Shown one piece after another: positions 17,224 through 25,198 of a stretch of DNA of 64,000 nt. This DNA is from an uncultured Candidatus Melainabacteria bacterium (lineage in GTDB: Bacteria; Cyanobacteriota; Vampirovibrionia; Gastranaerophilales; Gastranaerophilaceae), in the NCBI GenBank assembly GCA_934728585.1, contig CAKVDZ010000003.1:62001-126000 (forward strand), written 5' to 3'. The position numbers and the translations under genes are program-made. How positions within the stretch are numbered: position 1 is the first letter of the stretch; each line of letters begins with the position of its first letter. Below the pieces are notes generated by a model. The model did not search any database and was not told the DNA's origin. It saw nothing but the letters and a program-made list of their open reading frames with translations.

Positions 17224-17961
17224 TTGAAAAAAAATCTTTTAAACAATTTTATAGAAAAGTTAAAATCTTTTCCATTATGGGTTAAGCAAGTTATTTTCTT
17301 GTATTTGTACCAAGATTTAAAAGCAAAAATTTCTGACGATTTTATTAATAGAGAAGAAAAAGATGTTTTATATTTGTACGTACCAGAACTTTCTTATATT
17401 GGTAAAACTGAAATGGAAGAACGTGCAAAAGGGTTTGAGCCAAATCTTTACAACTTTTTGGAATGTATCGACGAGGGCATGTCTATTATGGAAGTTGCAT
17501 TAAACAACTTCTGGACTTTAGAAGAAGTCTGTAAATGTTTTATGACCGCTGTAGATGCTGATTTAATAAAAGCACCTATCCCTATAAAAATTATTGCGAT
17601 GGCTGGTTTTATGTCTGGTAGATTTAGAACTGGTGAATATTTCAAACGTGTTGGCAAAATTAACGTTGACCAATTGGAAATGACAATCCGAAAACAAAAA
17701 GAACTTACAGAACAAGGTATAAAATCTAAAATCGCGCAAGTTATGATAGATTTAGGCTATATTACAGAACAAGATACTGCATCATTGATTACGATTAAAG
17801 ACGAAGCTAGAAAAAGATTTATTCTTGATTCCTCAATCATTCCAGAGGGTGTTACAGCTAATGATAGCAAATATCTAGCTGAAATTGACGAATTAAAGAA
17901 ACAAAATGCAATCTTAAGAGCAAAATTAGCTAAATTATTATCAATGTTTAAGAAGAAATAA
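17224..17961 (+). CDS. Unknown protein with MshEN-like repeat and coiled coil
   Basis: 245 residues. The start is TTG at 17224, preceded by GGAGAG with an 8-nt gap, and no better ATG exists. Residues 130-195 contain two copies of a pattern like the N-terminal domain of type II/IV secretion ATPases (GEYFKRVGKINVDQLEMTIRKQ, then AQVMIDLGYITEQDTASLI), which in some proteins binds c-di-GMP. The C-terminus (218-245) is a short coiled coil. No ATPase domain follows. Function is unknown. The stop overlaps the next ATG (TAATG). Confidence 0.65.
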   Translation: MKKNLLNNFIEKLKSFPLWVKQVIFLYLYQDLKAKISDDFINREEKDVLYLYVPELSYIGKTEMEERAKGFEPNLYNFLECIDEGMSIMEVALNNFWTLEEVCKCFMTAVDADLIKAPIPIKIIAMAGFMSGRFRTGEYFKRVGKINVDQLEMTIRKQKELTEQGIKSKIAQVMIDLGYITEQDTASLITIKDEARKRFILDSSIIPEGVTANDSKYLAEIDELKKQNAILRAKLAKLLSMFKKK

Positions 17962-18893
17962 TGTATCCAGATAATTATTTACCACAAAGACTAGTAAAAC
18001 ATTTTAGAGGTGAACTTACAGAGCAAGAACATCTTGGCTTTGTTTTAACATCTGAATTTGAATTTGGAGATTCTTTTGGTTATCCATTTTACTTACGTTC
18101 TTGCGCAAAACCACTACAAGCATCATTAATTATTGACAATGAACTAGATTTTACAACAGAAGAAATCGCTATTTGTTGTGCATCTCATGCTGGCGAAAAA
18201 TGTCACGTGGAACTAGCAAAAAGATTATTGAATAAAATCGGACTTGATGAAAGTAAGTTAAAATGTGGTTTACACAAGCCAATTTCTCAAACTGCAAAAG
18301 AAGAACTCATTAAATCTGGCGAAAAAGAAACTGTTTTTCATAACAACTGCGTTGGAAAACACATTATGATGCTTGCTCTGTGCAAAAAAAATGGTTGGGA
18401 TATTGATACTTATGATGATATAAACCACCCATTACAACAGGCAATAAAAAATAAAATTTATGACCTTTGCGAAGTTGAAGAAGAATATCCTATAGCAAAA
18501 GACGGTTGCGGAGTGCCTATTTTTTCTATGCCGTTAAAAAAAATGTTAACGGGTTATTTGAACCTATTCACATCAGACAAATATAAAAAAATTACTCAAG
18601 CTTTTAGAGAATACCCTTATATTATTGGTGGCGAAGATAGATTAGACACAAAAATCATGCAAAATTCTGACCACCTTGTTGCAAAAGTTGGCGCTTGCGG
18701 ACTTTGCATTGTGGTAGACTTAGACTTTGCAGATGGACTTGTGGTAAAAGTTCTTGATAGTGACATGAAAGCCAGAGAAGTTGCAACTTTAAGTATGCTA
18801 AAGAAAATGTCTTGGGCAAATATTCCTTTTGATTCAGATATCAAAACCCTACACGGTGAAGTCGTTGGCTTGATGAAATTTATTGCAGTGTAA
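17961..18893 (+). CDS. L-asparaginase II-type (Rhizobium AnsA family)
   Basis: 310 residues. This family, unrelated to E. coli asparaginases, hydrolyses asparagine to aspartate and ammonia. Conserved features are YLRSCAKPLQA (about 45-55), CCASHAGEKCHV (about 73) and HNNCVGKHIMML (about 127). The active-site Ser-Lys pair and the zinc-binding cysteines reported for the Rhizobium etli enzyme fall in these blocks. It is translationally coupled to the unknown gene upstream and converges with the prepilin gene after 5 nt. There is no signal peptide. Confidence 0.85.
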   Translation: MYPDNYLPQRLVKHFRGELTEQEHLGFVLTSEFEFGDSFGYPFYLRSCAKPLQASLIIDNELDFTTEEIAICCASHAGEKCHVELAKRLLNKIGLDESKLKCGLHKPISQTAKEELIKSGEKETVFHNNCVGKHIMMLALCKKNGWDIDTYDDINHPLQQAIKNKIYDLCEVEEEYPIAKDGCGVPIFSMPLKKMLTGYLNLFTSDKYKKITQAFREYPYIIGGEDRLDTKIMQNSDHLVAKVGACGLCIVVDLDFADGLVVKVLDSDMKAREVATLSMLKKMSWANIPFDSDIKTLHGEVVGLMKFIAV

Positions 18894-18898
18894 TCTGA

Positions 18899-19762
18899 TT
18901 ATTTACAACTCGTTTTTGTATCCCAGTTCAATTCATCACGACATTTCAAGTAGTCTAAATTCCCATTTTGGATAACCCAAGCTGTCGCATAATTATTAGC
19001 CAAAAAACCTAAATCACCCTCTGTCGGAGTAAGATTAGTTGTTAACGTATAATTATAATTGTCTATAACAACATCAAATATATCGTTTCCAAGTTGATTT
19101 TTACCTTTATTTGGACCGTCTATATCAATTCTAATATGTCCAAGAGATATTGTAGGTGTAGGTGGCTCAAAAGCTAAAGATGTACCATCCGCAGTAATCA
19201 CCATGTAATAGTTGCAACTTTTCAACGTACTTAAATAATTGTCGTCATCGAGATTACCAGAAGTATCTAATAAAGGACTTGAAGCAAAACAGCCATCGCC
19301 AAACTCGCAGTTTTTTGAGATTTTCATAAATTCAGTCATACGATCAGCAAAACGCTTCGTATTGGCTTTTTCATCAGTATCATTTACAAACCATGTATCT
19401 ATAGGACCATAAACCGCAGTCGCTCTGCCATAAGCGTCTGTTAGGTTTGCATATACTTTCTTAACCTTTGCTACTTTTTCTCTGTCGCCTGTTGATTGGT
19501 TTAAGTTTGGAATAGTTAACGCTGCAACCACACCAATTATGCCCATTACAACCAATGTTTCGGCTAAAGTAAAGGCTATGGCTTTTGCAAATGAACTATG
19601 AGAAGTCTTTGTCATTCTGAAGCGCTCAATGAACGCACTCAAAATAGTCTTGCGATGTTCAAAATCTTGTTGACCTACAAGGTTTGCAGGAGATTCCGAA
19701 ACAAGTTCGGAATGACATCGTGTTCTTACTCTCTCAAAAATTCTTTTCGCACGTTCGCGCAA
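18899..19762 (-). CDS. Prepilin-like protein with disrupted 5' end
   Basis: Prepilin-type protein. The signal AKAIAFTLAETLVVMGIIG would be cut before the Phe, leaving a hydrophobic helix and a pilin-like globular domain that ends ATAWVIQNGNLDYLKCRDEL. That end is shared with the paralogue at 41.4 kb. The frame is open to 19762 only from a TTG. An ATG at 19615 (MTKTSHSSF) gives a normal 14-residue leader but lies inside a repeat and has no good ribosome site. A well-placed GAGG and ATG at 19832 are out of frame because of a 9-G tract. The true start is therefore uncertain. Confidence 0.75.
   Translation of the reverse strand: MRERAKRIFERVRTRCHSELVSESPANLVGQQDFEHRKTILSAFIERFRMTKTSHSSFAKAIAFTLAETLVVMGIIGVVAALTIPNLNQSTGDREKVAKVKKVYANLTDAYGRATAVYGPIDTWFVNDTDEKANTKRFADRMTEFMKISKNCEFGDGCFASSPLLDTSGNLDDDNYLSTLKSCNYYMVITADGTSLAFEPPTPTISLGHIRIDIDGPNKGKNQLGNDIFDVVIDNYNYTLTTNLTPTEGDLGFLANNYATAWVIQNGNLDYLKCRDELNWDTKTSCK
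19610..19717. repeat. 108-bp palindromic element inserted in frame
   Basis: Ends are TGTCATTCTGAA (19610-19621) and TTCGGAATGACA (19706-19717), an inverted repeat with 11 of 12 matches. The length is exactly 36 codons and the element has no stop in the prepilin frame, where it reads as CHSELVSES and then FIERFRMT. It resembles dispersed palindromic repeats such as the protein-inserted elements of Rickettsia. It separates the upstream start region from the prepilin leader. Confidence 0.7.
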
Positions 19763-19775
19763 AAGCGCGTAGCTA

Positions 19776-19832
19776 CTAGGGTTTACCCCCCCCCAAAGGT
19801 CGTATCGCTTTATTTACAGTACTTTCAGCCAT
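19776..19832 (-). other. 18-codon ORF at the natural start of the prepilin gene
   Basis: ATG at 19832 with GAGG 8 nt upstream starts MAESTVNKAIRPLGGGKP and stops at TAG (19776-19778), just after nine G residues. Removing one G (or adding two) joins this start in frame with the prepilin through VNPSSYALLRERAKR. It is either a contingency-type start region, a decayed start or an assembly error. Confidence 0.6.
19786..19794. repeat. Homopolymer of nine C (poly-G in the gene direction)
   Basis: Nine consecutive C on the plus strand in DNA that is otherwise strongly AT-rich. It lies 13 codons after the well-initiated ATG at 19832 and decides the reading frame of the prepilin gene. Confidence 0.85.
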
Positions 19833-19923
19833 AGTCAAATCCTCTTTTTTTATCAGTATAAATGATTTTTTATTATTTTGCAAGCCTTGCTTTAAAATAA
19901 TACTCAATTCACTATTCACTAAA

Positions 19924-21633
19924 TCACATTCTTTCAGGTGCTGTTACAGCCAAGATACCTAAACCTTGTTCAAGAACTGATTTTACTGCGTAAACAAGAG
20001 CTATACGAGCTAAAGTTGTTTGTTTATCGTCTGTAATTACACGAGTTGAATTGTAGAATGAATGGAAATCTGCTGCCAATTCTTGAACGTATCTGCAAAT
20101 TGTATAAACTGTTCTATTTTTAGCTGAATTTACAATTGTAGATTTGAATTCCTCAAGTTTCAAAATCAACTTTTTGGCGTTTTCAACATCGTTTTCTAAA
20201 AGTTTTTTATCAAAATGATTTATTAAATTATCAAGCTCATCTTGTGTTAATGGAGCCTTGATTGTTTCACCTGTTTGAGTATCTTTTCTGTCATTAACTG
20301 TGTTTCTCAAAATAGAGCAAGCTCTTGCATGTGCGTATTGAACATAAAATACAGGGTTTTCATCTGTAGATTTTTTTGCTAACTCAATATCAAAATCAAG
20401 AGTATTATCAATATCTCTCATACACATCCAAAAACGAGTAGCGTCAACACCAACTTCTTCGATCAAGTCGTCAAGCGTAATCATATTCTTACGTTTACCC
20501 ATTCTTGTTTGTTCTCCGTTGATAACAAGGTTAACAAGTTGACCCAAAAGAACTTCAAGTTTATTAGGATCATATCCCAAAGCTTCAATTGATGCCTTGA
20601 CACGAGCAACATAACCATGGTGGTCTGCCCCCCAAATATTGATTAATCTGTCAAAACCTCTGTCTAATTTGTCTTTGTGATAAGCAATATCAGCAGTTAA
20701 ATATGTATTTGAACCGTCTGCCTTTTTGATAACTCTGTCTTCATCATCACCGTATTCAGAAGATTTGAACCAAATTGCACCCTCTTTTTCGTACAATTTA
20801 CCACTCTCTTGTAATTTTTTATAAGAAGCTTCTACTTTACCAGATTTATGCAAATCTAATTCTGAATAGAAGTTATCAAAATGAACTCTGAAATTTTCCA
20901 ACAAAGCTCGTTGTAATCTTTCCATTTCCGCTTTTGCATAATCAGAAAGAACTTTTACATCGTCTGTTGGTTCGTGCTCAGACAAGAATTTTTTAGCAAC
21001 AGGAATTAAATATTCCCCTGGGTAGAAATTTTTTCTTTCAACTTCATCCGTCGGAAAATCAACGTCTTCACCCAATTCTTGTTTAACTCTGATTTTTAAA
21101 GAATTACCCAACTTTTGAATTTGAGATCCAGCGTCATTGATATAAAATTCTTGGTAAACATCGTGACCGTAGAATTTCAACAAATTTGCCAAAGCACTAC
21201 CCATAGCTGCCCAACGACCGTGACCAATATGGAAAGGTCCTGTTGGATTTGCAGAAACATACTCAAGATTTATTTTTTCAACTTCAACATTTTCAGGTTT
21301 ACCGAAATTTTTGCCTTTTACAAAAATTTCTTCAATTGCGTTCATCAAAAGTTCATTCCCAGTTTTAAAATTAATAAATCCACCAGCAACTGAAACTTCA
21401 TAACCATTTTTGCTCAATTTTTCAACAATAGCATTTGCAATTTGTGGAGGTGCAATTCTCGCACTTCTAGCCAAACTTGATACATTGACAGCAAAATCAC
21501 CAAATTCAGGATTTTTAGGCTTTTCTACACTCAAAGAACCTTTTGTATATTCGCTCATTTGACCTAAAGTTTTGTCATTAATCGCTTCTGTTATAGCTTT
21601 TTCTGTTTCGTTTAAAAATAAATCTTTTAACAT
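19924..21633 (-). CDS. argS: Arginyl-tRNA synthetase
   Basis: 569 residues, class I synthetase charging tRNA-Arg. The N-terminal tRNA-binding domain includes NPEFGDFAVN, the HIGH motif is FHIGHGRW (about 134-141), and the second signature region is GEQTRMGKRKNMITLDDL, typical of ArgRS variants without a canonical KMSKS. The C-terminal DALR anticodon-binding domain ends in AVTAPERM. Complete and of usual length. Confidence 0.97.
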   Translation of the reverse strand: MLKDLFLNETEKAITEAINDKTLGQMSEYTKGSLSVEKPKNPEFGDFAVNVSSLARSARIAPPQIANAIVEKLSKNGYEVSVAGGFINFKTGNELLMNAIEEIFVKGKNFGKPENVEVEKINLEYVSANPTGPFHIGHGRWAAMGSALANLLKFYGHDVYQEFYINDAGSQIQKLGNSLKIRVKQELGEDVDFPTDEVERKNFYPGEYLIPVAKKFLSEHEPTDDVKVLSDYAKAEMERLQRALLENFRVHFDNFYSELDLHKSGKVEASYKKLQESGKLYEKEGAIWFKSSEYGDDEDRVIKKADGSNTYLTADIAYHKDKLDRGFDRLINIWGADHHGYVARVKASIEALGYDPNKLEVLLGQLVNLVINGEQTRMGKRKNMITLDDLIEEVGVDATRFWMCMRDIDNTLDFDIELAKKSTDENPVFYVQYAHARACSILRNTVNDRKDTQTGETIKAPLTQDELDNLINHFDKKLLENDVENAKKLILKLEEFKSTIVNSAKNRTVYTICRYVQELAADFHSFYNSTRVITDDKQTTLARIALVYAVKSVLEQGLGILAVTAPERM

Positions 21634-21692
21634 TTTTCCTCACTTTTAATAATCTTAATAAAAATATTATAAGTCAAAAAAAATATTTAAGA

Positions 21693-21698
21693 TATAAT
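21693..21698 (+). promoter_or_regulatory. -10 box 6 nt upstream of mgtE
   Basis: TATAAT at 21693-21698 is followed by 6 nt and the ATG at 21705, with no Shine-Dalgarno sequence. A -35 box is weak (AAGTCA at 21671-21676). There is no room for a magnesium riboswitch in the 5' leader. Confidence 0.45.
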
Positions 21699-21704
21699 AA
21701 AACT

Positions 21705-23072
21705 ATGATTGATATTCAAACAACAGTCGAAAGAATAAGAGAAATCCTAGAAGACGATTCAAATTCTCAATTAAAAGAGGAGTTGAACGGCTTTCACTCT
21801 GCGGATTTGGCAGACATCTTTCAAGAGTTAAAACCTGAAGAACGTCTTGAATGCTTCAATATGATCGAAGAAGAGAAAGCTGCCGAAATGATTGAATATC
21901 TTCCTCCTAATTTACAAGTCGAAATTTTAGGAGATATTGATACAGATTTAGCTGCAAGAATTATCCAAAAACTTCCTCACGATGCCGCTGCCGACGTTTT
22001 GGGTGATATGGAAGATGATGAAACAGAAGCTTATTTAGAATCTTTACCACAAAAATTCTCTGAAGAAGTTAGAGAATTGATGAATTACGATGAAGACACT
22101 GCTGGTGGTATGATGACCCCATTATTTATGACGGTTACACCAGATATGTCTGTAAAAGAAGTTTTAGATTACATCAGAGATAGAGCCGAAGAAGACAACA
22201 TTGACCTTTATTACGTTTATGTAACAGACAAACAGGAACATTTGCTTGGTGTTGTTTCTTTGAGAAGCCTTTTAATTTCGCCATTTAAAACAAAAATTGC
22301 CGATGTAATGAATTCAGATATTGTAAAATTACATATTGACGATTACAGAGATACAATTTCAGACGTATTTATGAAGTACCAATTCGACTCACTTCCAGTC
22401 GTTGACCAATACAACCACTTAAGAGGGATTGTAACTTGGGACGATGCGCAAGATGCAGTTGAAGAAGAAACAACAGAAGAAATTTACGCATCTTCTGGTA
22501 TTTCAACTGGCAGTATTGACGAGGACGAAATCCTTGACGGTAGCATTTTTACATCTGTTAGAGCAAGAACTCCGTGGCTTTTTGTAACTCTAATCGGTGA
22601 GTTAATCGCGGTTAATGTAGCAAACTATTACGGAAAAACACTTCAAGCTTTGCCGATTATTGCAATATTTATGCCTCTTTTGGCTGGTCTTGCTGGTAAT
22701 ATTGGGACTCAAAGTATTACGCTTATTGTTCGTGGACTTTCAACTGGTCAATTGACAATGGCTTCTACTTTAAAACACATCTTAAGAGAAAGTTTTATAG
22801 GATTTTTAATCGGAGCCTTTTTCGGCGGAGTTGTAATGTTATTCACCTGGGGTTGGCAACATAACATAGAACTTGGCATTATCGTTGGTATTGCGATGGC
22901 AATAAATATGGCACTTGCAACACTTATCGGTACACTTACACCGTTTGCGATGAAACGACTTGATATCGACCCAGCTGTTGCATCTGGCCCTGTAATCGCA
23001 ACAGCCATAGACGTTTTAGGCTTAGCTGTTTACTTTTCTTTAGCATCAATATTTTTGTTGAAAGTTATGTAA
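21705..23072 (+). CDS. mgtE: Magnesium transporter MgtE
   Basis: 455 residues. MgtE is a dimeric Mg2+ channel gated by cytosolic magnesium. The N-terminal superhelical domain spans about 1-130, two CBS domains span about 135-255, and five membrane helices follow from about 285. The pore signature AGNIGTQS is present at about 329. The acidic Mg-sensing residues in the CBS/N-domain interface region are abundant (YASSGISTGSIDEDE). Start at ATG 21705 appears leaderless. Confidence 0.95.
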   Translation: MIDIQTTVERIREILEDDSNSQLKEELNGFHSADLADIFQELKPEERLECFNMIEEEKAAEMIEYLPPNLQVEILGDIDTDLAARIIQKLPHDAAADVLGDMEDDETEAYLESLPQKFSEEVRELMNYDEDTAGGMMTPLFMTVTPDMSVKEVLDYIRDRAEEDNIDLYYVYVTDKQEHLLGVVSLRSLLISPFKTKIADVMNSDIVKLHIDDYRDTISDVFMKYQFDSLPVVDQYNHLRGIVTWDDAQDAVEEETTEEIYASSGISTGSIDEDEILDGSIFTSVRARTPWLFVTLIGELIAVNVANYYGKTLQALPIIAIFMPLLAGLAGNIGTQSITLIVRGLSTGQLTMASTLKHILRESFIGFLIGAFFGGVVMLFTWGWQHNIELGIIVGIAMAINMALATLIGTLTPFAMKRLDIDPAVASGPVIATAIDVLGLAVYFSLASIFLLKVM

Positions 23073-23090
23073 AGTTTTTTTTAAATTGAG

Positions 23091-23120
23091 GCAATTTTTA
23101 TCACGAAAATATTTTATAAT
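23091..23120 (+). promoter_or_regulatory. GCAATTTTT-type promoter of the CHAP gene
   Basis: GCAATTTTTAT (23091-23101), 12 nt, then TTATAAT (23114-23120). The same arrangement precedes the genes at 40793 and 49915. A transcript would begin near 23127 and carry a short leader. Confidence 0.4.
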
Positions 23121-23152
23121 ACATGTATTATTGTATATTGTAGGTTAATTAT

Positions 23153-23953
23153 ATGGTAAGTGGAGATTTCAGTCTTTTTAGAAATAATGGAGTTAACAGC
23201 AACTCTAGCAGTTCGTCTTTTAGTATTTCTGGAAAAAGTTCATTTACAAACTCTGTTTGGACAGGAAATACTCCAGCACCTAGAAAAACAGGAGAATTTG
23301 CATACTCTGAAGAACGTATGCAAATAAAACAAAAAGCACGAAAAACTGCACAGAATAAAGTCAGAAATGCTTTAGCAAGAGCAAAAGGAGAAGTAAAAAA
23401 AGGTGTAGTTGAGCAAACTCCGAACGATAGTATTGACATTAGAAGATATAGAGCATACGAAAGTGCCAACCACAAAACACCCGTAAAAAGTACCGCACCA
23501 TATTGTGCATCATTTGTTTCGTGGTGTTATGGAAATGATTTTTCGGCATTTGGATATGAAAAGTACACGCCAGCACTGAGAACCAAGGCTCAAAAAGCAG
23601 GGTGCTATACAAACAAAAATAAAATCGGTAATGGTCAAAAAGGTACATATCGACCTAAAAGTGGGGATTTACTCATGTGGATAAATGAAAACGGCAAAGG
23701 TGGACATGTCGGCATGATTGAATCTTGCAGAGTAATAAATGGTAAAATGTATATAACAACTATAGAAGGAAACACTGTTGCAAGAGGGCAAGCAGAAACA
23801 GCGACTTCTCGTGCTGTCGGTGGAGGTTCTGAAGGTGTTAAGCGAAAAACCTATACCTTTGATGAATTAAGACGTAATCCAAAAGTAAACGGTGTTGTAA
23901 GAATGGAAGAATGGCTTGCTAAATCAGAGGAAGCAAGACTTGTCGGCAAATAA
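23153..23953 (+). CDS. CHAP-domain cysteine hydrolase
   Basis: 266 residues. CHAP domains are amidases or endopeptidases that cut peptidoglycan. The catalytic Cys is in APYCASFVSWCYG (Cys118), the His in GHVGMIE (His185), and the third residue in IEGNT (Glu205/Asn207). The N-terminal 95 residues are low-complexity, Ser/Asn-rich and then basic (EERMQIKQKARKTAQNKVRN). There is no clear signal peptide, so any export would use another route. It may serve in wall remodelling, possibly for flagellar or pilus assembly. Confidence 0.8.
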   Translation: MVSGDFSLFRNNGVNSNSSSSSFSISGKSSFTNSVWTGNTPAPRKTGEFAYSEERMQIKQKARKTAQNKVRNALARAKGEVKKGVVEQTPNDSIDIRRYRAYESANHKTPVKSTAPYCASFVSWCYGNDFSAFGYEKYTPALRTKAQKAGCYTNKNKIGNGQKGTYRPKSGDLLMWINENGKGGHVGMIESCRVINGKMYITTIEGNTVARGQAETATSRAVGGGSEGVKRKTYTFDELRRNPKVNGVVRMEEWLAKSEEARLVGK

Positions 23954-23977
23954 CCCCCTTTTAATAAAATTACTTTT

Positions 23978-25081
23978 TTAATTTGCAAATCTAAAGTGCA
24001 TAATATCACCGTCTTGAACAACATAATCTTTACCCTCAAGACGCATTAAACCTTTTTCTTTCGCTACAGTATAAGAACCATCGCAAGCTAAGAAATCATC
24101 ATAAGAAATAACTTCTGCTCTAATAAATCCTTTTTCAAAGTCTGTATGGATTACACCTGCAGCTTGTGGAGCTTTTGTTCCAGCTGTAATAGTCCAAGCT
24201 TTAACTTCGATTTCGCCTGCTGTAATATATGTTCTTAGGTTCAATAAGTGGTATACAGATTGAATCATTTTTTCAATACCAGAACTTGTAATGCCTAATT
24301 CAGCCAAAAATTCTTTTGCTTCTTCTTGAGATAATTCTGCAAGTTCTTCTTCTATTTTTGCAGAAATAATAACCATTTCAGCACCGTGTTTTTTAGCATA
24401 ATCATCAACAAGTTTTGTATATTCGTTACCATTTACAACATCACCCTCTGAAACATTTGCCGCATAAATTACTGGTTTTATGCTCATTAATTGAGTTTGT
24501 TTTGCAAATTTTAATTCTTCTTCATCGTCAAAAAGTTCTTCAACCTTGATAAATGTTGCATCTGAAAGTTTGTCATAAAGAGTTTGCATAACTTTAACTT
24601 CCATTTTTGCTTGTTTATCGCCTGAATTTGCGACTTTTGCAGTTTTTGCAATTCTTTTTTCTAAAGATGCCATATCTGCAAGAGCAAGCTCTGTATTGAT
24701 AATTTCAATATCATCAAGAGGGTTAACTTTGCCAGAAACGTGAATTGTGTTAGGGTCGTCAAAACATCTTACAACTTGAATAATCGCATCTGTTTCACGA
24801 ATATTTGCTAAAAATTGATTACCTAAGCCCTCGCCTTTGCTTGCACCTTTTACAAGACCTGCAATATCCACAAATTCAATAGCTGTAGGTACAACCTTTG
24901 CAGCGTGAACAAGAGGCTCAAGCTTGTAAAGTCTTTCGTCTGGAACGCCAACAACACCTACATTTGGTTCAATTGTACAAAACGGATAGTTTGCACTTTG
25001 CGCATTTTTTGCACTTGTAAGTGCATTAAATAGTGTTGATTTTCCTACGTTTGGTAACCCTACAATCCCAGCTCTTAGCAT
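23978..25081 (-). CDS. ychF: Redox-regulated ATPase YchF
   Basis: 367 residues from ATG 25081 (MLRAGIVGLPNVGKST), preceded by AAAGGAA. The upstream in-frame extension to 25141 lacks support. YchF/Ola1 is an Obg-family P-loop protein that prefers ATP and associates with ribosomes. The P-loop is GLPNVGKST, switch II is DIAGLVKGASKGEGLGN, and the TGS-like C-terminus ends EGKDYVVQDGDIMHFRFAN. The length is canonical. Confidence 0.96.
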   Translation of the reverse strand: MLRAGIVGLPNVGKSTLFNALTSAKNAQSANYPFCTIEPNVGVVGVPDERLYKLEPLVHAAKVVPTAIEFVDIAGLVKGASKGEGLGNQFLANIRETDAIIQVVRCFDDPNTIHVSGKVNPLDDIEIINTELALADMASLEKRIAKTAKVANSGDKQAKMEVKVMQTLYDKLSDATFIKVEELFDDEEELKFAKQTQLMSIKPVIYAANVSEGDVVNGNEYTKLVDDYAKKHGAEMVIISAKIEEELAELSQEEAKEFLAELGITSSGIEKMIQSVYHLLNLRTYITAGEIEVKAWTITAGTKAPQAAGVIHTDFEKGFIRAEVISYDDFLACDGSYTVAKEKGLMRLEGKDYVVQDGDIMHFRFAN

Positions 25082-25153
25082 TATATCTTTTCCTTTATTT
25101 TCATATATTGTGTACTCACTAATTATACAACAAAAATACACTGATAATAAATC

Positions 25154-25182
25154 GGCGGTTTTGAGCTATACTCAAAACCGCC
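25154..25182 (-). terminator. Hairpin downstream of secA
   Basis: A perfect 12-bp stem GGCGGTTTTGAG / CTCAAAACCGCC with a 5-nt loop lies about 17 nt after the secA stop on the minus strand, between secA and ychF. The following T-tract is weak (GATTTATT), so termination may be partial. Confidence 0.6.
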
Positions 25183-25198
25183 TTTAAAATAAATTTAA

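Noticed and set aside
19598..19834. Plus-strand open frame across the prepilin 5' end
   Set aside because: It is the reverse reading of the palindromic element and poly-C tract. No start signal supports it.
21661..21704. Magnesium riboswitch before mgtE
   Set aside because: The apparent promoter ends 6 nt before the ATG, so there is no leader RNA to hold one.
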